Part shown: piece by piece, positions 5,589 through 6,317 of the stretch
Layout of the letters: the number at the start of each line of letters is the position of its first letter
Position numbering within the stretch: the stretch's first letter is position 1
Assembly: GCA_007134625.1 (NCBI GenBank)
Contig: SLKL01000279.1
Coordinates: forward strand, 1-6,317
Source of the DNA: Saprospiraceae bacterium
Lineage (GTDB): Bacteria; Bacteroidota; Bacteroidia; Chitinophagales; Saprospiraceae
Reading direction: 5' to 3'
Length of the DNA stretch: 6,317 nt
Notes under the pieces: generated by a model
What the model was told of the DNA's origin: nothing
The model's database searches: none
What the model saw: only the letters and a program-made list of their open reading frames with translations
Translations under genes and position numbers: made by a program

Positions 5589-6317
5589 TTATCCGTTACT
5601 GCTCTTTATTGATTTTATAAACCCGTCCTTTCCGTTATTTCTTAATTCCACCAGTTTTTGTTCAGCTTGCTCTCTTGAACTATACTTGCCACCAAGTAGC
5701 AGAAACCTTTCTCTTTCATTCAGCAATTCACTTTGTAAGTGTAAATCCTGTATGGATTGGGAGGAATAGCTTTCAAGCATTTTTTCAGCATTGGCTTTAT
5801 CTGTAAAAGCGCCCAATTGTATAGCATAGTATTCCTTTTCCTTTTGCTCCTCAAGCTGAGTTTTAGTAGTTGCAGTTTCCTCTGTTTTTTTCCGGGCTTC
5901 AGCTGTATCCGTGTCTTCATTTCCCGGGGTATTGTTTATTCTTTCCATCATACCCGGTTGATCTTTTGTTTGGTTTTTTGCAAGCGGTTGTTCTTCGGTA
6001 TCACCCTCAGCTTCTATAAATTCCTTCAACTCCTCAGCAGTTAGTTTACCTTGATGTCTTTTAATTACCCTTCCGTTTTGGTCAAAAAGGACTAGGGTTG
6101 GCAGGTTATTGACATTGTAGTGCTGACTCAACACATAACCATCAAAATCGTCAATGTCTATAAGTGTGAAGACAAAGTCATTTTGTAGTATTTTTCTTAC
6201 TTCCTCATCTCGGTAAGTGGTACTGAACATTTTTGAACAGGGATTACTCCAACTTGCCGTAAAATGAACAAGTAGTCTTTTTTGCTCATTTTCAGCTTTT
6301 TTTCTCGCTTCAAGGAA
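5589..6317 (-). CDS. Thioredoxin-fold protein with C-terminal SPOR domain, 5' end outside the window
   Basis: The gene is partial: the frame is open to the right edge, so 242 residues are visible and the true start, probably with a signal peptide, is missing. The Met at 6230 is internal, because the 29 codons before it encode the first thioredoxin strand and active site (LLVHFTASWSNPC, visible 15-27). The active site reads S-N-P-C: the usual first Cys of CxxC is Ser, and Cys27 is the only cysteine visible. The cis-Pro loop (NNLPTLVLFD, Pro73) is intact. A low-complexity linker rich in Glu, Thr, Gln and Lys (about 106-162) leads to a SPOR domain (about 163-238; YYAIQLGAF at its start, FLLLGGKYSSREQAE near its end). 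SPOR domains bind septal peptidoglycan stripped of stem peptides. This suggests an envelope protein sited at division septa; a redox role is doubtful without the second cysteine. Confidence 0.85.
   Translation of the reverse strand, partial: FLEARKKAENEQKRLLVHFTASWSNPCSKMFSTTYRDEEVRKILQNDFVFTLIDIDDFDGYVLSQHYNVNNLPTLVLFDQNGRVIKRHQGKLTAEELKEFIEAEGDTEEQPLAKNQTKDQPGMMERINNTPGNEDTDTAEARKKTEETATTKTQLEEQKEKEYYAIQLGAFTDKANAEKMLESYSSQSIQDLHLQSELLNERERFLLLGGKYSSREQAEQKLVELRNNGKDGFIKSIKSSNG

Noticed and set aside
5757..6044. Plus-strand open frame opposite the thioredoxin-SPOR gene
   Set aside because: Its Phe/Ser/Leu-rich product is the reverse reading of a Glu/Lys/Gln-rich linker and SPOR domain; not a gene.

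Overview
The window reads as a chromosomal, housekeeping-rich segment of a Bacteroidota bacterium, probably of the Cytophagia type (lineage is an inference). The support is: AT-rich intergenic DNA, promoter elements of the Bacteroidota form TAnnTTTG, gene starts that lack Shine-Dalgarno sequences and sit behind A-rich leaders, and protein types common in the phylum (double-FKBP lipoprotein, RskA-like anti-sigma protein, SPOR protein).

Layout. 1-174: no convincing gene; a small hairpin lies at 55-70. 175-597 (-): ndk. 598-706: a divergent control region with one promoter facing each way. 707-1705 (+): nrnA, a DHH/DHHA1 phosphoesterase, followed after 23 bp by 1729-2595 (+), a lipoprotein with two FKBP-type domains; a rho-independent terminator closes this pair. 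2670-3759 (+): prfB (release factor 2), whose reading frame is interrupted at codon 21 and restored by a +1 programmed frameshift. 3766-4632 (+): a second double-FKBP protein, 6 bp behind prfB and the same length (288 residues) as the first. On the other strand, 4669-5442 (-) is a membrane-anchored anti-sigma-like protein with no sigma factor gene visible beside it. 5589-6317 (-) is the 3' part of a thioredoxin-fold plus SPOR protein that runs off the right edge and has its own terminator at 5521-5567.

How the genes fit together. ndk and nrnA both serve nucleotide pools (NTP balance; recycling of nanoRNA and pAp). The two FKBP proteins are predicted exported folding helpers, one lipid-anchored and one soluble, and they bracket prfB, which looks like a duplication around, or an insertion of, a translation gene. 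The SPOR and anti-sigma proteins belong to the envelope.

The most notable point is the prfB recoding site. It keeps the classical layout (AGGAGG, 3-nt spacer, CTT, stop), but the stop is TAA, which RF1 also reads, rather than the RF2-specific TGA. No mobile element, CRISPR array, tRNA or rRNA was seen.
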